Source: Burkholderia paludis (GTDB taxonomy: Bacteria > Pseudomonadota > Gammaproteobacteria > Burkholderiales > Burkholderiaceae). From it: a stretch of 64,000 bases of DNA. Position 1 is the stretch's first letter. The number at the start of each line of letters is the position of its first letter. The translations under genes and the position numbers were made by a program. Below are positions 17,863 to 26,349 of the stretch, one piece after another. The stretch lies in the NCBI RefSeq assembly GCF_000732615.1, contig NZ_JPGL01000006.1, positions 1 to 64,000 on the forward strand, given 5' to 3'. Under the pieces are notes generated by a model that worked only from the letters and a program-made list of their open reading frames with translations, was not told the DNA's origin and made no database searches.

Positions 17863-18071
17863 AATTTCCTCTTTCCCGTATCCGCCAGCAACTTTTCGAG
17901 TTTGCCACCGCTGTCGAGCCGACCGAGCACGGTTTCGCTCGGCTGCTTTTCCCATCGCCCCGTCAGACCGGTGTCATGCTCGTGCCAACCGCTTCCCCAT
18001 TTCATTTCTTCGAGGCAGTAGTACGCACCGACGTGTTCAGCGATCAAGCCTGTGTATTTCGTGTCGAGCAT
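17847..18071 (-). CDS. Unknown protein, possibly 5'-truncated, upstream of the phosphotransferase
   Basis: At least 74 aa (MLDTKYTGLIAEHVGAYYCL through KRKLWIFA). Its 3' end overlaps the phosphotransferase start by 16 bp, which supports real translation. The open frame continues upstream to 18236 with protein-like sequence (ASILGCAWAHVAAPK), and no strong ribosome site precedes the ATG at 18071. The true gene may therefore be longer and have lost its start when IS6-type DNA inserted next to it. No domain is recognised. Confidence 0.5.
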   Translation of the reverse strand: MLDTKYTGLIAEHVGAYYCLEEMKWGSGWHEHDTGLTGRWEKQPSETVLGRLDSGGKLEKLLADTGKRKLWIFA

Positions 18072-18282
18072 CTTCGGTGCGGCAACGTGCGCCCACGCGC
18101 ACCCAAGAATGGAGGCGCGGAGGTAGGCAATCCCATGCACTCGCGGCCCAACGTTGAGACGCCGGCTCAGGCTGCTGAAGCGAATTAAGTGCGCAGTGCT
18201 ACCTGGCCGGAATTGATACTGAAACCTGTGCTGCAAGCAAGGCGTTCAGCCGGCAAGGGGGCGCCGCGCCAAACTTGTTGCA

Positions 18283-18447
18283 CCAGCAACGGATCGTTTC
18301 GCATGTGACCACGACACCACGCTCGAGCAGCAACTCCCCGATGTCCCGCAGGTTCAGGTTGAACCGGAAATGCCAGCGAATCGCACAGCTAATGACGATA
18401 GCCGGGAAGCGGTGGCCATGATAAAGCGATTTTGTCCTCTTTATTGT
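18283..18447 (-). mobile_element. IS6-family transposase remnant (N-terminal part)
   Basis: The minus-strand frame reads KSLYHGHRFPAIVISCAIRW, then FNLNLRDIGELLLERGVVV and TCETIRCWCNKFG, the conserved N-terminal helix-turn-helix of IS6/IS26-type transposases. It lacks a start codon in place and stops matching after CNKFG, so the catalytic DDE part is gone. It lies between the unknown gene and the multicopper oxidase. Confidence 0.7.
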
Positions 18448-18599
18448 TTCATTTTCCCGCCCTATCGCTGCCTCAAACTTGATGCTGCAAAAATAAGCGA
18501 ATGGCGCGTTATATTGCAGATAACAATTTATTTTCATGCAAATTAGGTTGAAGTATTCGTGAGCGATTTCTAGAATCAGTCTTAATACAAGGCTTGAAG

Positions 18600-18618
18600 A
18601 TGCCGCTTTTTTCGGCAT
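18600..18618. terminator. Short hairpin just before the multicopper oxidase start
   Basis: ATGCCG and CGGCAT arms enclose a T-rich loop, 16 bases before the start codon. It could be an attenuating leader hairpin or the leftover terminator of an upstream element. The preceding 18450-18600 is notably A+T-rich and likely contains the promoter. Confidence 0.35.
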
Positions 18619-18634
18619 TTCACGGGGGCGCACA

Positions 18635-20806
18635 ATGAAAGCGGCTTGCATCGCTCGATGGGCAGTGTTGATGCTTGTGGCCAACGAACCCGCGCTGGCG
18701 CAATTGGCCGCGCAGCCTTTTCTTCCGCCGCCAAAGCTGGCAGAGAAGGGGCCGCTGGAAGCGCCGGCGACAATCGAGAAGCAATCCTCTGCGACGACGT
18801 GCAATCCTTCGGGCGATATCACTCGTGACGGTCAGACCGTCACGCTGAACCTGCGCGTCGAGAAGCGAGAAAACAGGATCTACAACCCCGGCAATCCCAA
18901 CGGAGCGGAGGATCGCGTCAGGCTGCGGTCGTATGGCGGCTGCCTTTCCGGCCCGCTGCTTGAACTGAAACCCGGCAACACGCTGCGGGTGAATCTTGAC
19001 AACCGGCTGGACAAGAATGACCCGAGCTGTCCTGGCGGGCACGATCCGGCGGGCGGGAAGCCAGGCTGCTTCAACACGATCAACATGCATTTCCACGGAC
19101 TGCATGTATCGCCTGCCGGAAACAGCGACAATGTCCTGCTCAACATCGGCCCGCAAACAAAATTCGAATACGAGATCAACATCCCGTCCGATCATCCATC
19201 GGGCACCTTCTGGTACCACGCGCACCGCCACGGCTCAACTGCGCTACAAGTCGCGAGCGGAGCGGCAGGGCCGCTGATCGTGCGCGGCAATCGGCGCTAC
19301 GTCGGTGCAGCACCGGGAGACATCGATACAATCCTGCACGACGCCTCGGGACGGCCGATCCCCGAGCAAATCTTCCTCTTCCAACAGATTCCGTACGCCT
19401 GCTTCGACGACAAAGGCGAAATCATCCAGGCGAAAGGCCAATGGTTTTGTCCGGCTGGAAAGGTCGGTGTCGTTGAAGACTTCAACAAGCAACTCTCTTC
19501 GTCAACCGTATGGGACGACAGCGGCCGGTTCACAAGCATCAACGGCGTTGTCCAGCCGACGCTACGTAACGTAGCCGCCGGGGAAATTCAGCGCTGGCGC
19601 TTCATCCATGCAGGCATCCACGACACGATCAACTTGCAGATCGTGCCTATGGCCACCAATACGCCCGAGTCCCGGGCGGCACTCGCGGGCGTACTGGCGG
19701 GTTCGCGCAAGGAGCAGCTGGCCGCGATCGCGGCACTTTGCCCGGTGCTTGTGCCGGACACGAGCAAGCCTGTCGATCTGGTGCCACAGTTTGAAATCGC
19801 ATCAGATGGCCTGACCCGTAAGGCCATACGCGCGATCGGCGTGGACAAGAAAAGCGTGAGCGGCGGCATCGGCAGCAATTTCCTGCAGCCGGGCTATCGC
19901 AGCGACGTGTTGATCGCGTTTCCGCGGCCAGGTACCTATTGCATCCTGAACCAGGCTGCAACGCCCGCGGAGCGCGCCAACGCTGGTTCCCATGGCGGCC
20001 AAGGCCCAACCGAGACGCAGCTGCTTGCAACGGTGGTCGTGTCGGGCGGCAAGCCGGTGGCGACTGGCGATCTCAAGACCTATGTCCAGCAGGCTCTCTA
20101 CGACGGGAACAAGGCCGACAAATCGCTTCCACCCGCGGCCTTGAATGGACTGCTGGCTGGTGACTTGACACCCTGGCGTGCCATGGACGACCTCAAGAAT
20201 GTGGCTGTCAACTCCGCTATGCAGAAGGTCGATTTCTTCATCGGCTATCCGCCCTCCCCGCCAGCGCCGCGTGTCACGCCACCCGCCAAGCCGGGTGAGC
20301 CCTGGACTGGCCCGTTCGGTTTCTACATCAACGACAAGGCGTACGATCCGGACCGCGTCGACTTCACGCGCCAAGTGGGCACCACGGACGACTGGGTGCT
20401 CACCTCGCAGGGCGAACCGCACATCTTCCATATTCATGTCAACCCGTTCGAGGTGATGGATGTCCGCCACGCGCCGCGAGGTGCGCAGCCCAAGAGCATC
20501 TTCGGTGCGAACGGAGAGTGCCTGGTTCCACCCAACGAAAACGGTCTGCAAAACCAGTATTGCGGGATGTGGCACGTCTTCAAGGACACCGTCTTCGTGC
20601 AGAACGACTACCAGGTGCTTGTGCGCACACGCTACGACCGTTACATCGGCGAGTTCGTTATCCACTGCCATATCCTCGATCACGAAGACGGCGGGATGAT
20701 GACCAACATCCGCATTGTTCCGGATGCAACGGCCCCCGGCGGCGGCATCGGCATGGTTGGCATGAATCACGCGAACCACAACCATCCGACCGGCGACTTC
20801 CCCTAA
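18635..20806 (+). CDS. Exported multicopper oxidase
   Basis: 723-aa copper enzyme. Signal peptide of about 22 residues (MKAACIARWAVLMLV, ending EPALA). All four copper-ligand blocks are present: HFHGLH (about 152-157), WYHAHRHG (193-200), EPHIFHIHVNP (about 595) and HCHILDHEDGGMM (677-689), so type 1 and trinuclear sites look intact and the type 1 axial ligand is probably Met. A histidine/methionine-rich tail (GMVGMNHANHNH) may bind metal. It is longer than CueO-type oxidases (about 500 aa) because of insertions in the second domain. Role could be copper or phenol oxidation; substrate is unknown. It lies among transposon fragments, indicating acquisition. Confidence 0.85.
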   Translation: MKAACIARWAVLMLVANEPALAQLAAQPFLPPPKLAEKGPLEAPATIEKQSSATTCNPSGDITRDGQTVTLNLRVEKRENRIYNPGNPNGAEDRVRLRSYGGCLSGPLLELKPGNTLRVNLDNRLDKNDPSCPGGHDPAGGKPGCFNTINMHFHGLHVSPAGNSDNVLLNIGPQTKFEYEINIPSDHPSGTFWYHAHRHGSTALQVASGAAGPLIVRGNRRYVGAAPGDIDTILHDASGRPIPEQIFLFQQIPYACFDDKGEIIQAKGQWFCPAGKVGVVEDFNKQLSSSTVWDDSGRFTSINGVVQPTLRNVAAGEIQRWRFIHAGIHDTINLQIVPMATNTPESRAALAGVLAGSRKEQLAAIAALCPVLVPDTSKPVDLVPQFEIASDGLTRKAIRAIGVDKKSVSGGIGSNFLQPGYRSDVLIAFPRPGTYCILNQAATPAERANAGSHGGQGPTETQLLATVVVSGGKPVATGDLKTYVQQALYDGNKADKSLPPAALNGLLAGDLTPWRAMDDLKNVAVNSAMQKVDFFIGYPPSPPAPRVTPPAKPGEPWTGPFGFYINDKAYDPDRVDFTRQVGTTDDWVLTSQGEPHIFHIHVNPFEVMDVRHAPRGAQPKSIFGANGECLVPPNENGLQNQYCGMWHVFKDTVFVQNDYQVLVRTRYDRYIGEFVIHCHILDHEDGGMMTNIRIVPDATAPGGGIGMVGMNHANHNHPTGDFP

Positions 20807-20822
20807 GCCCGCGTCGGGGCTT
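20805..20822. terminator. Small hairpin after the multicopper oxidase
   Basis: AAGCCC and GGGCTT arms with a 6-base loop overlap the TAA stop codon. It is short and lacks a T-run. From here to 21106 there is only a 21-codon frame after AAGGAGATATAC (20921-20986), starting MVSSLAASVV, and an overlapping 23-codon frame starting MDRFPYKLMG; I do not call either as a gene. Confidence 0.35.
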
Positions 20823-21106
20823 CCACACACCGTGGCTTGGCGACACCACCGCTCATGCGTGCGGTGCTGATTGGCCTGCACCTTGATTTTTCTTTCGTCG
20901 AAATACCCCAAGGAGATATACATGGTATCCAGCCTGGCAGCTTCAGTCGTCGCCACTCCCACCCGGTATGGACCGCTTCCCGTATAAGTTGATGGGCAAC
21001 CCCGCCATCGAGGTAAATATCCCGCTGGAGACGGACTAACGGACCCGGCGCGTCTTTGCGACAGGCGCCGCAGTGAGCCCTTCCCGGAGTGACCTGGAGG
21101 TACGCC

Positions 21107-21772
21107 ATGACGCAAGAGCATCCGCCGTTCCACATCACGATCCCGATCTATCCCGGTGTTGACCTGCTGGACGTGGCCGCGCCGGTCGAGTTGTTCAGTT
21201 GGATGGCCGAAATCTGGACCACGCGGGCGACGACGATCACCCTGGCTGCGGAGCACCTGTCTCCGCTCAAAACTCGCGATGGCCTGACCCTCACGCCACA
21301 GCGCCGATTTGCCGACTACGCTGAGCCTGAATCCCAAACCCACTTGCTATGGGTACCAGGCGGGAATCCGAGTGCCCTGCAGCAGTTGATGCAAGGTGGC
21401 CCGTATCTGGACTTCCTGAAGGTGCAGAGCGCTGGCGCGGACTATGTCTCGTCCGTATGCGAGGGTGCCATGCTGCTCGCCGCCGCAGGTCTGCTCGATA
21501 ACTATTGGGCGACCACGCATTGGGCGTTTATCCCTTGCCTCGGCCAATTCCCCGCGATCAAGGTAGCCGAAGGCTTCCCCCGCTATGTCATCGATGGCAA
21601 CCGGATCACCGGCGGTGGCATTTCGTCGGGACTGGACGAGGCGTTGGCCATCGTAGAGTGTGTCGCAGGATCGGATGTCGCCAAGGAGGTCCAGATGACC
21701 ACGCAATATTTCCCGCAACCGCCTTTCCAGCAAACCATCGTTCCTGCCACGCACTGCCCGCTCGATCCGTGA
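21107..21772 (+). CDS. DJ-1/PfpI family protein, isonitrile hydratase-like
   Basis: 221-aa cytoplasmic protein of the DJ-1/PfpI superfamily. The nucleophile elbow is SSVCEGAMLLAAAGLL (Cys near residue 119), N-terminal IPIYPGVDLLDVAAPVELFS carries the usual upstream acidic residue, and ATTHWAF plus GGGISSGLDEAL match isonitrile hydratase InhA and the N-terminal domain of GlxA regulators. Isonitrile hydratase converts isonitriles to N-formamides; that activity is inferred only. Start chosen at MTQEHPPF after CTGGAGGTACGCC. It may be co-transcribed with the oxidase 300 bp upstream. Confidence 0.75.
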   Translation: MTQEHPPFHITIPIYPGVDLLDVAAPVELFSWMAEIWTTRATTITLAAEHLSPLKTRDGLTLTPQRRFADYAEPESQTHLLWVPGGNPSALQQLMQGGPYLDFLKVQSAGADYVSSVCEGAMLLAAAGLLDNYWATTHWAFIPCLGQFPAIKVAEGFPRYVIDGNRITGGGISSGLDEALAIVECVAGSDVAKEVQMTTQYFPQPPFQQTIVPATHCPLDP

Positions 21773-21975
21773 TGCCGATGGCGACGCGCCTTGTTGACCT
21801 TCGTGGCACGGACTTTACCTCTGTCGCGTCGCTGGTACGACGGCTGTCGATCGACTACGTCGATCGCGATTTCTGGATCAAGACTTCACCTGAGGAGCTG
21901 GCTCTTCTCATGGACGCGATCGAGGTATCACTAGTGCTTCGGTCCGCACTTATCTGGCACCAGATGCATTTGTGA
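21772..21975 (+). CDS. Short hypothetical frame coupled to the DJ-1 gene
   Basis: 67-aa frame whose ATG overlaps the stop codon of the previous gene (TGATG). It begins MPMATRLVDLRGTDFTSVAS with a protein-like middle (DRDFWIKTSPEELALLMDAI), then runs into IS3-derived DNA. It could be the 5' part of a gene cut off by insertion. No domain is recognised. Confidence 0.35.
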   Translation: MPMATRLVDLRGTDFTSVASLVRRLSIDYVDRDFWIKTSPEELALLMDAIEVSLVLRSALIWHQMHL

Positions 21976-22049
21976 TTCGCGAGCCAACCCTCACGCTGCA
22001 ACAGCACGTGAACACGGCGATAGCCGTAGCGGCGCTTTTGTGCTCGCAA
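21960..22049 (-). mobile_element. IS3-family transposase fragment
   Basis: On the minus strand the frame reads KRRYGYRRVHVLLQREGW followed by LANHKCIW, the conserved start of the IS3-family OrfB helix-turn-helix/integrase region (RYGYRR-hhLL-REGW). Only about 30 residues remain, with no DDE core. Confidence 0.65.
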
Positions 22050-22098
22050 TGGCGATCATCCGGTCGGTTACCCCGACGCAGATGGGCAATCTTCCCAA

Positions 22099-22194
22099 GG
22101 ACACTTTTTCTGAGACGGGCGCCATGCAGTAGTCTCAGAAAAGATGTCCAAGTCCTTGATTTATCGAGGGTGCCAAAGACATCTCTTCTGAGAG
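22099..22194. repeat. Cluster of three terminal-repeat-like sequences
   Basis: GGACACTTTTTCTGAGAC (22099-22116) and GTCTCAGAAAAGATGTCC (22132-22149) face each other across 15 bases, and GACATCTCTTCTGAGAG (22178-22194) follows in inverted orientation. They look like ends of insertion sequences of one type that abutted and then lost their interiors. Confidence 0.5.
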
Positions 22195-22200
22195 CCCACA

Positions 22201-22463
22201 GTCGTGTACACCACGAATGCCATAGAAAGTTTGACCATGCAGTTGCGCAAGATCGTCAAGACACGTGGTCACTTCCCGAGTGACGAGGCGGCCATCAAGC
22301 TGCTCTGGCTGGCGCTGCGCAACGTGCTGGCCAAGGCCGTGCGGGCTGCGTTCGACTGGAAATCAGCAATGAACCAGTTTGCTATTCTGTTTGGTGAACG
22401 ATTCACCCAGGCGCGTGGATAACGCGTTGTTCAACCGCCTCGCCCACAAAAATACGGACAGGT
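22201..22463 (+). mobile_element. IS256-family transposase C-terminal remnant
   Basis: The frame VYTTNAIESLTMQLRKI, followed by SDEAAIKLLWLALRNV and ending ERFTQARG at 22422, is the C-terminus of an IS256-type mutator transposase, including the final catalytic Glu in TNAIES. Upstream catalytic Asp residues are missing. The trailing ACAAAAATACGGACAGG sequence resembles the right end of such elements. It directly abuts the repeat ending at 22194, marking a rearrangement junction. Confidence 0.75.
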
Positions 22464-22517
22464 TCGATCACGAAGCGGATCAAGACGGCATCCCGACCAG
22501 CATCATCACGACGCAAT

Positions 22518-23639
22518 TCACTCGAAAAGACCGCCCAGCAGCTTGTCATACGCCTCGATTTGCTTCGGGTTGGTCGACAAGAACTGCCCGATTATTTCAC
22601 GTTGCCGGTTACGATAATCCTGCCAGTTTTCGTCGTGAGATTCGATTGCGCGTTCGAGTTGCCGGCAACCTTCTTCCGCGTCGTTTTTCTCATAGAAGTA
22701 GCCCAGCTCGCGGCAGAGGTAGGCATTGTGAACCAGCGCGTAACCGTTCCAGCAAACATCGAAATAGAAATAATTCAGGGCCAACCCCAGCTGATGCGAT
22801 ATGACGATATCGGTGTATTCCGAAAGGAACTGAGGGGTGTTGTAATAGCCCACGAAGCTGATTTTCGAATCCCGAACGAGATCCAGGTGATGCGCGATGC
22901 CGACGAATTCGGGGCTGTTCCTGGCGAGATGCTCGGTATTCGTCGCATGTACGTAGGAAATCTTTTCGCCCAGTTTCCGATAGCCTAACTCCGCGATCAA
23001 CAGCGGATAGAGGCAGAACTTGGTGACGTCGATATTCGCTTCCATGATCGACAACCGCTTGGGTTGTCCGGTCGGACGATACTCCCCGCGATGCGGGAGC
23101 GCAGCCGATCGTTCCTCAACGCATATCGGATCCCAGACGAACGGCACCTCGCGAACGGGCTGGCGTCGCAATACGCTGAAGAAGCTTGCGCTGGTGTCGA
23201 CCACTTGCGGGATGATCCATACCTGATCGTAGCGTGGGTTGATGAATACCGTTTCCGCATGCCGTCTGCCGAAAATCATGGCCTGCATCATGTGCACGTA
23301 TTCCGGGCCGCAGCAATAGCTCACGACCTTTGTGCCGCGTGCCTGCAGATACTCGGTCTGCTGCAGATCGATTTGCCCCCCGAGCTCGATCAGAACATCG
23401 AGCGAGTCTTTTGCGTCGTCGAAGGAGCGGACTGGAAACTGCGTGATATCCCACGGAAGATCCGGCGTGATCTTGACGCTCGTGGTATTGACGAGCGTCA
23501 CCCGATGGCCGAGCGGCGAGTGTTGGAAGAGCTTCATCAGATACAAGGCATTCTGTTTGATGCCATTGACCCAGAGACTCTCCGTCGCGTGATGAAGGCC
23601 GATTGTAATGCCGATGTTGAGCGATCGTGCCGAACTCAT
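22518..23639 (-). CDS. DUF2827 family protein, glycosyltransferase-like
   Basis: 373-aa protein starting MSSARSLNIGITIGLHHATE. It resembles the DUF2827 family, found mostly in Burkholderia-type genomes with cell-surface polysaccharide genes and thought to be GT-B-like. Visible pieces include a Rossmann-like N-terminus, GTKVVSYCCGPEY, and a C-terminal block (LGLALNYFYFDVCWNGYALV, then NAYLCRELGYFY) resembling donor-sugar loops. No signal peptide. I preferred the second in-frame ATG (23639), 8 bases after GGAG, over 23663. It is isolated from other polysaccharide genes here. Function is unproven. Confidence 0.7.
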   Translation of the reverse strand: MSSARSLNIGITIGLHHATESLWVNGIKQNALYLMKLFQHSPLGHRVTLVNTTSVKITPDLPWDITQFPVRSFDDAKDSLDVLIELGGQIDLQQTEYLQARGTKVVSYCCGPEYVHMMQAMIFGRRHAETVFINPRYDQVWIIPQVVDTSASFFSVLRRQPVREVPFVWDPICVEERSAALPHRGEYRPTGQPKRLSIMEANIDVTKFCLYPLLIAELGYRKLGEKISYVHATNTEHLARNSPEFVGIAHHLDLVRDSKISFVGYYNTPQFLSEYTDIVISHQLGLALNYFYFDVCWNGYALVHNAYLCRELGYFYEKNDAEEGCRQLERAIESHDENWQDYRNRQREIIGQFLSTNPKQIEAYDKLLGGLFE

Positions 23640-24108
23640 GGGGGGCTCCAGTGTGCGTATCAAACAGCGACTGAGATCATAGCGTCCCTTACTTTACGGG
23701 CTGTTAAGAACTGTCAAAATATTGAACTCGATCCGCCCCGGATTTGTGGAGACTCATATTCCCGAGTGAACCGGAACCCGCATCGGCCGATACGGCTCCC
23801 TGGATCCGGCACGTTTTCGGTGTTCTCCCGCCGGTGGCATCCGAAAGGCTGTTTTCCGCAGAAGATTGAGATCCCGTATCGCCCGGGGGCGTGACCGTGG
23901 CGACAGGGCGGGAGCACGCTTGCGACGCCGGGCGACGATTGTCGGTCGCGGTCTGGAAATCTTCTCGCTTCACCGGTTCGCTGTCCGTCTGCAATCCTGT
24001 CCAAAATCGTCCGCCGGCGGTCGATAGAATCGTCTTCATCCTGCATGCGGTTGAATCCATCAGCGGTCAACGCGCATGCGTGGCAGTCGCAGGATTCGCC
24101 CTTACGTG
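23640..24108. other. Intergenic region, nothing identified
   Basis: About 470 bases. The A+T-rich start (23660-23745) is probably the promoter of the DUF2827 gene. The remaining frames on both strands read as low-complexity, basic shadow sequence. No repeats or RNA structures stood out. Confidence 0.45.
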
Positions 24109-24315
24109 ATGGAGTCGATGATGAAAGCCCTGATCAAAGCGCATTTGCTTCATCCGTCGGTGGTGCTTCCTATCGCCGCGTTGACGGAACTGATGGTCGA
24201 GCGGGACTTCAATCTGAGTCAAGTCGGGTTGATCGTCGCCGCGCGCGGCGCGCAGGCGATGGTGTCGTGCTCGCGTTCGCTCTTGTGTTGCCATCGGTGC
24301 GGCGCGGAAAGCTGA
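24109..24315 (+). CDS. Possible small hypothetical protein, 68 aa
   Basis: Frame starting MESMMKALIKAHLLHPSVVL with an amphipathic first half (LPIAALTELMVERDFNLSQV) of natural composition, then a cysteine-containing basic tail. It faces the convergent GlxA-type gene. It may be real or a remnant; no family is recognised. Confidence 0.3.
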   Translation: MESMMKALIKAHLLHPSVVLPIAALTELMVERDFNLSQVGLIVAARGAQAMVSCSRSLLCCHRCGAES

Positions 24316-24421
24316 TCGCCGCGAAAGGAAAGCGCGGCGCACCGGCCTGTGTCCGGTCGACGCAGCGCCGGGCAAGATCGCGCCTCTCTCGCTTCACGTC
24401 GCCGGAATCGCCGGCCCGGCT

Positions 24422-25486
24422 TCACGATGTCTTCAGGCTGGTCGTGGAGAAGCGCGCGCGATAGGCGCGCGGCGTCAGGGAGAAATGCCGGACGAATACC
24501 TTGCGCATTTGTTCCTCCGTCGGAAACCCCACGCGGGAAGCGATGGTCTTCAGCGGCAAATCGCTGTCCAGCAAAAGTGTCGCCGCCCGCTCGCAGCGGG
24601 TCCGAACCAGGTAGTGGGTCGGCGGCATGCCGACCTCTTCCTTGAACAGCCGCGTGAAGTTGCGCACGCTCATTCCCGCCTTCTCGGCCATATCTTCCAG
24701 CTGTAACGGTTTGCCCAGATTCGAGCTGACCCAGGTCTGAACGTCCCGGATCTCCGGGGCCGCGGTCATCTGGCTGTTCAACAGGTCGCTGAACTGCGAC
24801 TGGCCGCCGGGCCGCTTGAGGTAGATGACCAGATCGCGCGCGACCGCCAGCGCGAGGTTGCGTCCGAAATCCTGTTCGACGAAGGCCAGGGTGAGGTCTA
24901 TCGCCGCCGTGACGCCGGCGGACGTCCAGATGTTGTCCTCCTGAATGAAGATCGCATCGGCGTCGACCTCCACGGACGGAAACCGCTGCTGCAGCAACGT
25001 GGCGACGCTCCAGTGCGTCGCGGCGCGTCGGCCGCTCAACACGCCGGCCGTGGCCAGGAAGAAACTCCCGGAACACAGCGCCGCGAAGCGGCGGGCGGCG
25101 GACGACCGCCTGCGCACCCAGTCGACGAGGGCGGTTTCGCGTGCGACGGCCGATTCGATATCCAGCGCGCCCGCGATCAGTACCGTGGAGAGTGCGTCAC
25201 GCTCGGGCAAGCCCGCGCTCACGTCCAGCGAAATCAGCGTGTCCGACGGAATGGCGCCGGGCGTCGGGGCCACGAGGTCGATTCTGTACCGCCTCGTATC
25301 GCCCTGCGCGGCGAGATGCCGGTTGGCGTAGCTCAGGACGCTTACCGGGCCGACGGCCTCCATCAGCTTGAATCCCGGATAGATCACGAGATGCACGGGG
25401 TGGGTCGACGCCGGCCCGGCCGCTCGTTGCGAATCCTCGGAAGGAAATTGGACCTTGGCGTGCTCGTCCTGCCAAAAGGGGAACAT
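24422..25486 (-). CDS. GlxA-type AraC regulator with DJ-1/PfpI domain
   Basis: 354-aa fusion: an N-terminal DJ-1/PfpI-like sensor (residues about 28-210; VHLVIYPGFKLMEAVGPVSV, elbow FAALCSGSFFLATAGVL) and a C-terminal AraC/XylS DNA-binding domain (about 245-340; LQLEDMAEKAGMSVRNFTRLF, then PLKTIASRVGFPTEEQMRKVF). These regulators usually activate amino-acid-derivative or detoxification genes. The divergent VOC gene 240 bp away is the nearest candidate target. The ligand is unknown. Confidence 0.87.
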   Translation of the reverse strand: MFPFWQDEHAKVQFPSEDSQRAAGPASTHPVHLVIYPGFKLMEAVGPVSVLSYANRHLAAQGDTRRYRIDLVAPTPGAIPSDTLISLDVSAGLPERDALSTVLIAGALDIESAVARETALVDWVRRRSSAARRFAALCSGSFFLATAGVLSGRRAATHWSVATLLQQRFPSVEVDADAIFIQEDNIWTSAGVTAAIDLTLAFVEQDFGRNLALAVARDLVIYLKRPGGQSQFSDLLNSQMTAAPEIRDVQTWVSSNLGKPLQLEDMAEKAGMSVRNFTRLFKEEVGMPPTHYLVRTRCERAATLLLDSDLPLKTIASRVGFPTEEQMRKVFVRHFSLTPRAYRARFSTTSLKTS

Positions 25487-25728
25487 TTTTCAGACTCCGC
25501 GTAATTTGAAGGAGGGATCTTGGCCAGAATCATCCGGAACGTCTCAATAGAATCGATCTTGCTGGATGTGAGTTGGTGCAAGCCGGACGCGTCGACAAGC
25601 GTGTTCGATTTTCACTAATTCCAAGAGCGAGTGGCTCGGGATTTCAGTCACGGCTCGTGTCGCCTGCAGGCGCATCACCGAGATCGGTAGGATCGCTTGT
25701 TTTTTCATTTTCGTTGAGGAGTAGTATT

Positions 25729-26115
25729 GTGACCACGTTCACGCATATCACGGTTGGCACCAACAATCTGCCGGAAGCACGCGCGTTTTACGACAAGGTT
25801 CTGGCTACGCTCGGCTGGTCGCGTATCGCCGACCTTCCCGGCGATGTCGGCTCGATCTGGGGCGCAGGCAAGCCGTCGTTCTTCGTTCTGAAGCCGGCCA
25901 ACGGCCAACCCGCGACGGTCGGCAACGGCGTCACGGTGAGCTTCGAAGCGTCGGATCGCGCGGCAGTCCAGGCATTCCACGATGCCGCACTGTCCCTGGG
26001 TCGACCCGACGAAGGCGCAGTGGGCCCGCGTGGCTGGGCGCCGCACGCCTTCGCCGCTTACACGCGCGATCCGGACGGCAACAAGCTGGCTGTTTACACC
26101 TTCACGCCGGCGTAA
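25729..26115 (+). CDS. VOC (glyoxalase/bleomycin-resistance) family protein
   Basis: 128-aa single-domain vicinal-oxygen-chelate protein. It starts at GTG (MTTFTHITVGTNNLPEARAF), preceded by GAGGAG. The conserved ends are present: THITVGTNNL with the first metal-ligand His and YTRDPDGNKLAVYTF with the C-terminal motif. Such proteins include glyoxalases, dioxygenases and antibiotic-binding proteins; activity is not predictable. It lies between the GlxA-type regulator and the formaldehyde block. Confidence 0.82.
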   Translation: MTTFTHITVGTNNLPEARAFYDKVLATLGWSRIADLPGDVGSIWGAGKPSFFVLKPANGQPATVGNGVTVSFEASDRAAVQAFHDAALSLGRPDEGAVGPRGWAPHAFAAYTRDPDGNKLAVYTFTPA

Positions 26116-26277
26116 CGCCGCGCGTGCCAGCGACTCCGGAGCGTATGCGCTTGCGTGGCACGGGTGCCTGCGAGTGACGATGTGCGTGGATGAGCGGCTT
26201 CCGGATGAGGGAAATCCGCGAATGCCGATCGTCGTGGCACGGGCGCCCGGATGAGCTGGTGCCGACTGCGTAACGGT

Positions 26278-26307
26278 CTGGCCCGAAGACAAGCGTCTTC
26301 GGGCCAG
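26278..26307. terminator. 13-bp perfect hairpin downstream of the VOC gene
   Basis: CTGGCCCGAAGAC and GTCTTCGGGCCAG pair perfectly around an AAGC tetraloop. A second small hairpin (CCTGC/GCAGG) follows instead of a T-run. It probably terminates the VOC transcript and may act bidirectionally. Confidence 0.6.
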
Positions 26308-26349
26308 CCTGCGTAGCAGGGTGTAAGTCATTACCGGTCGGGTCATGCA

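Noticed and set aside
22178..22463. Functional IS256-type insertion sequence
   Set aside because: Only the C-terminal part of the transposase remains; the N-terminal catalytic Asp residues are absent.
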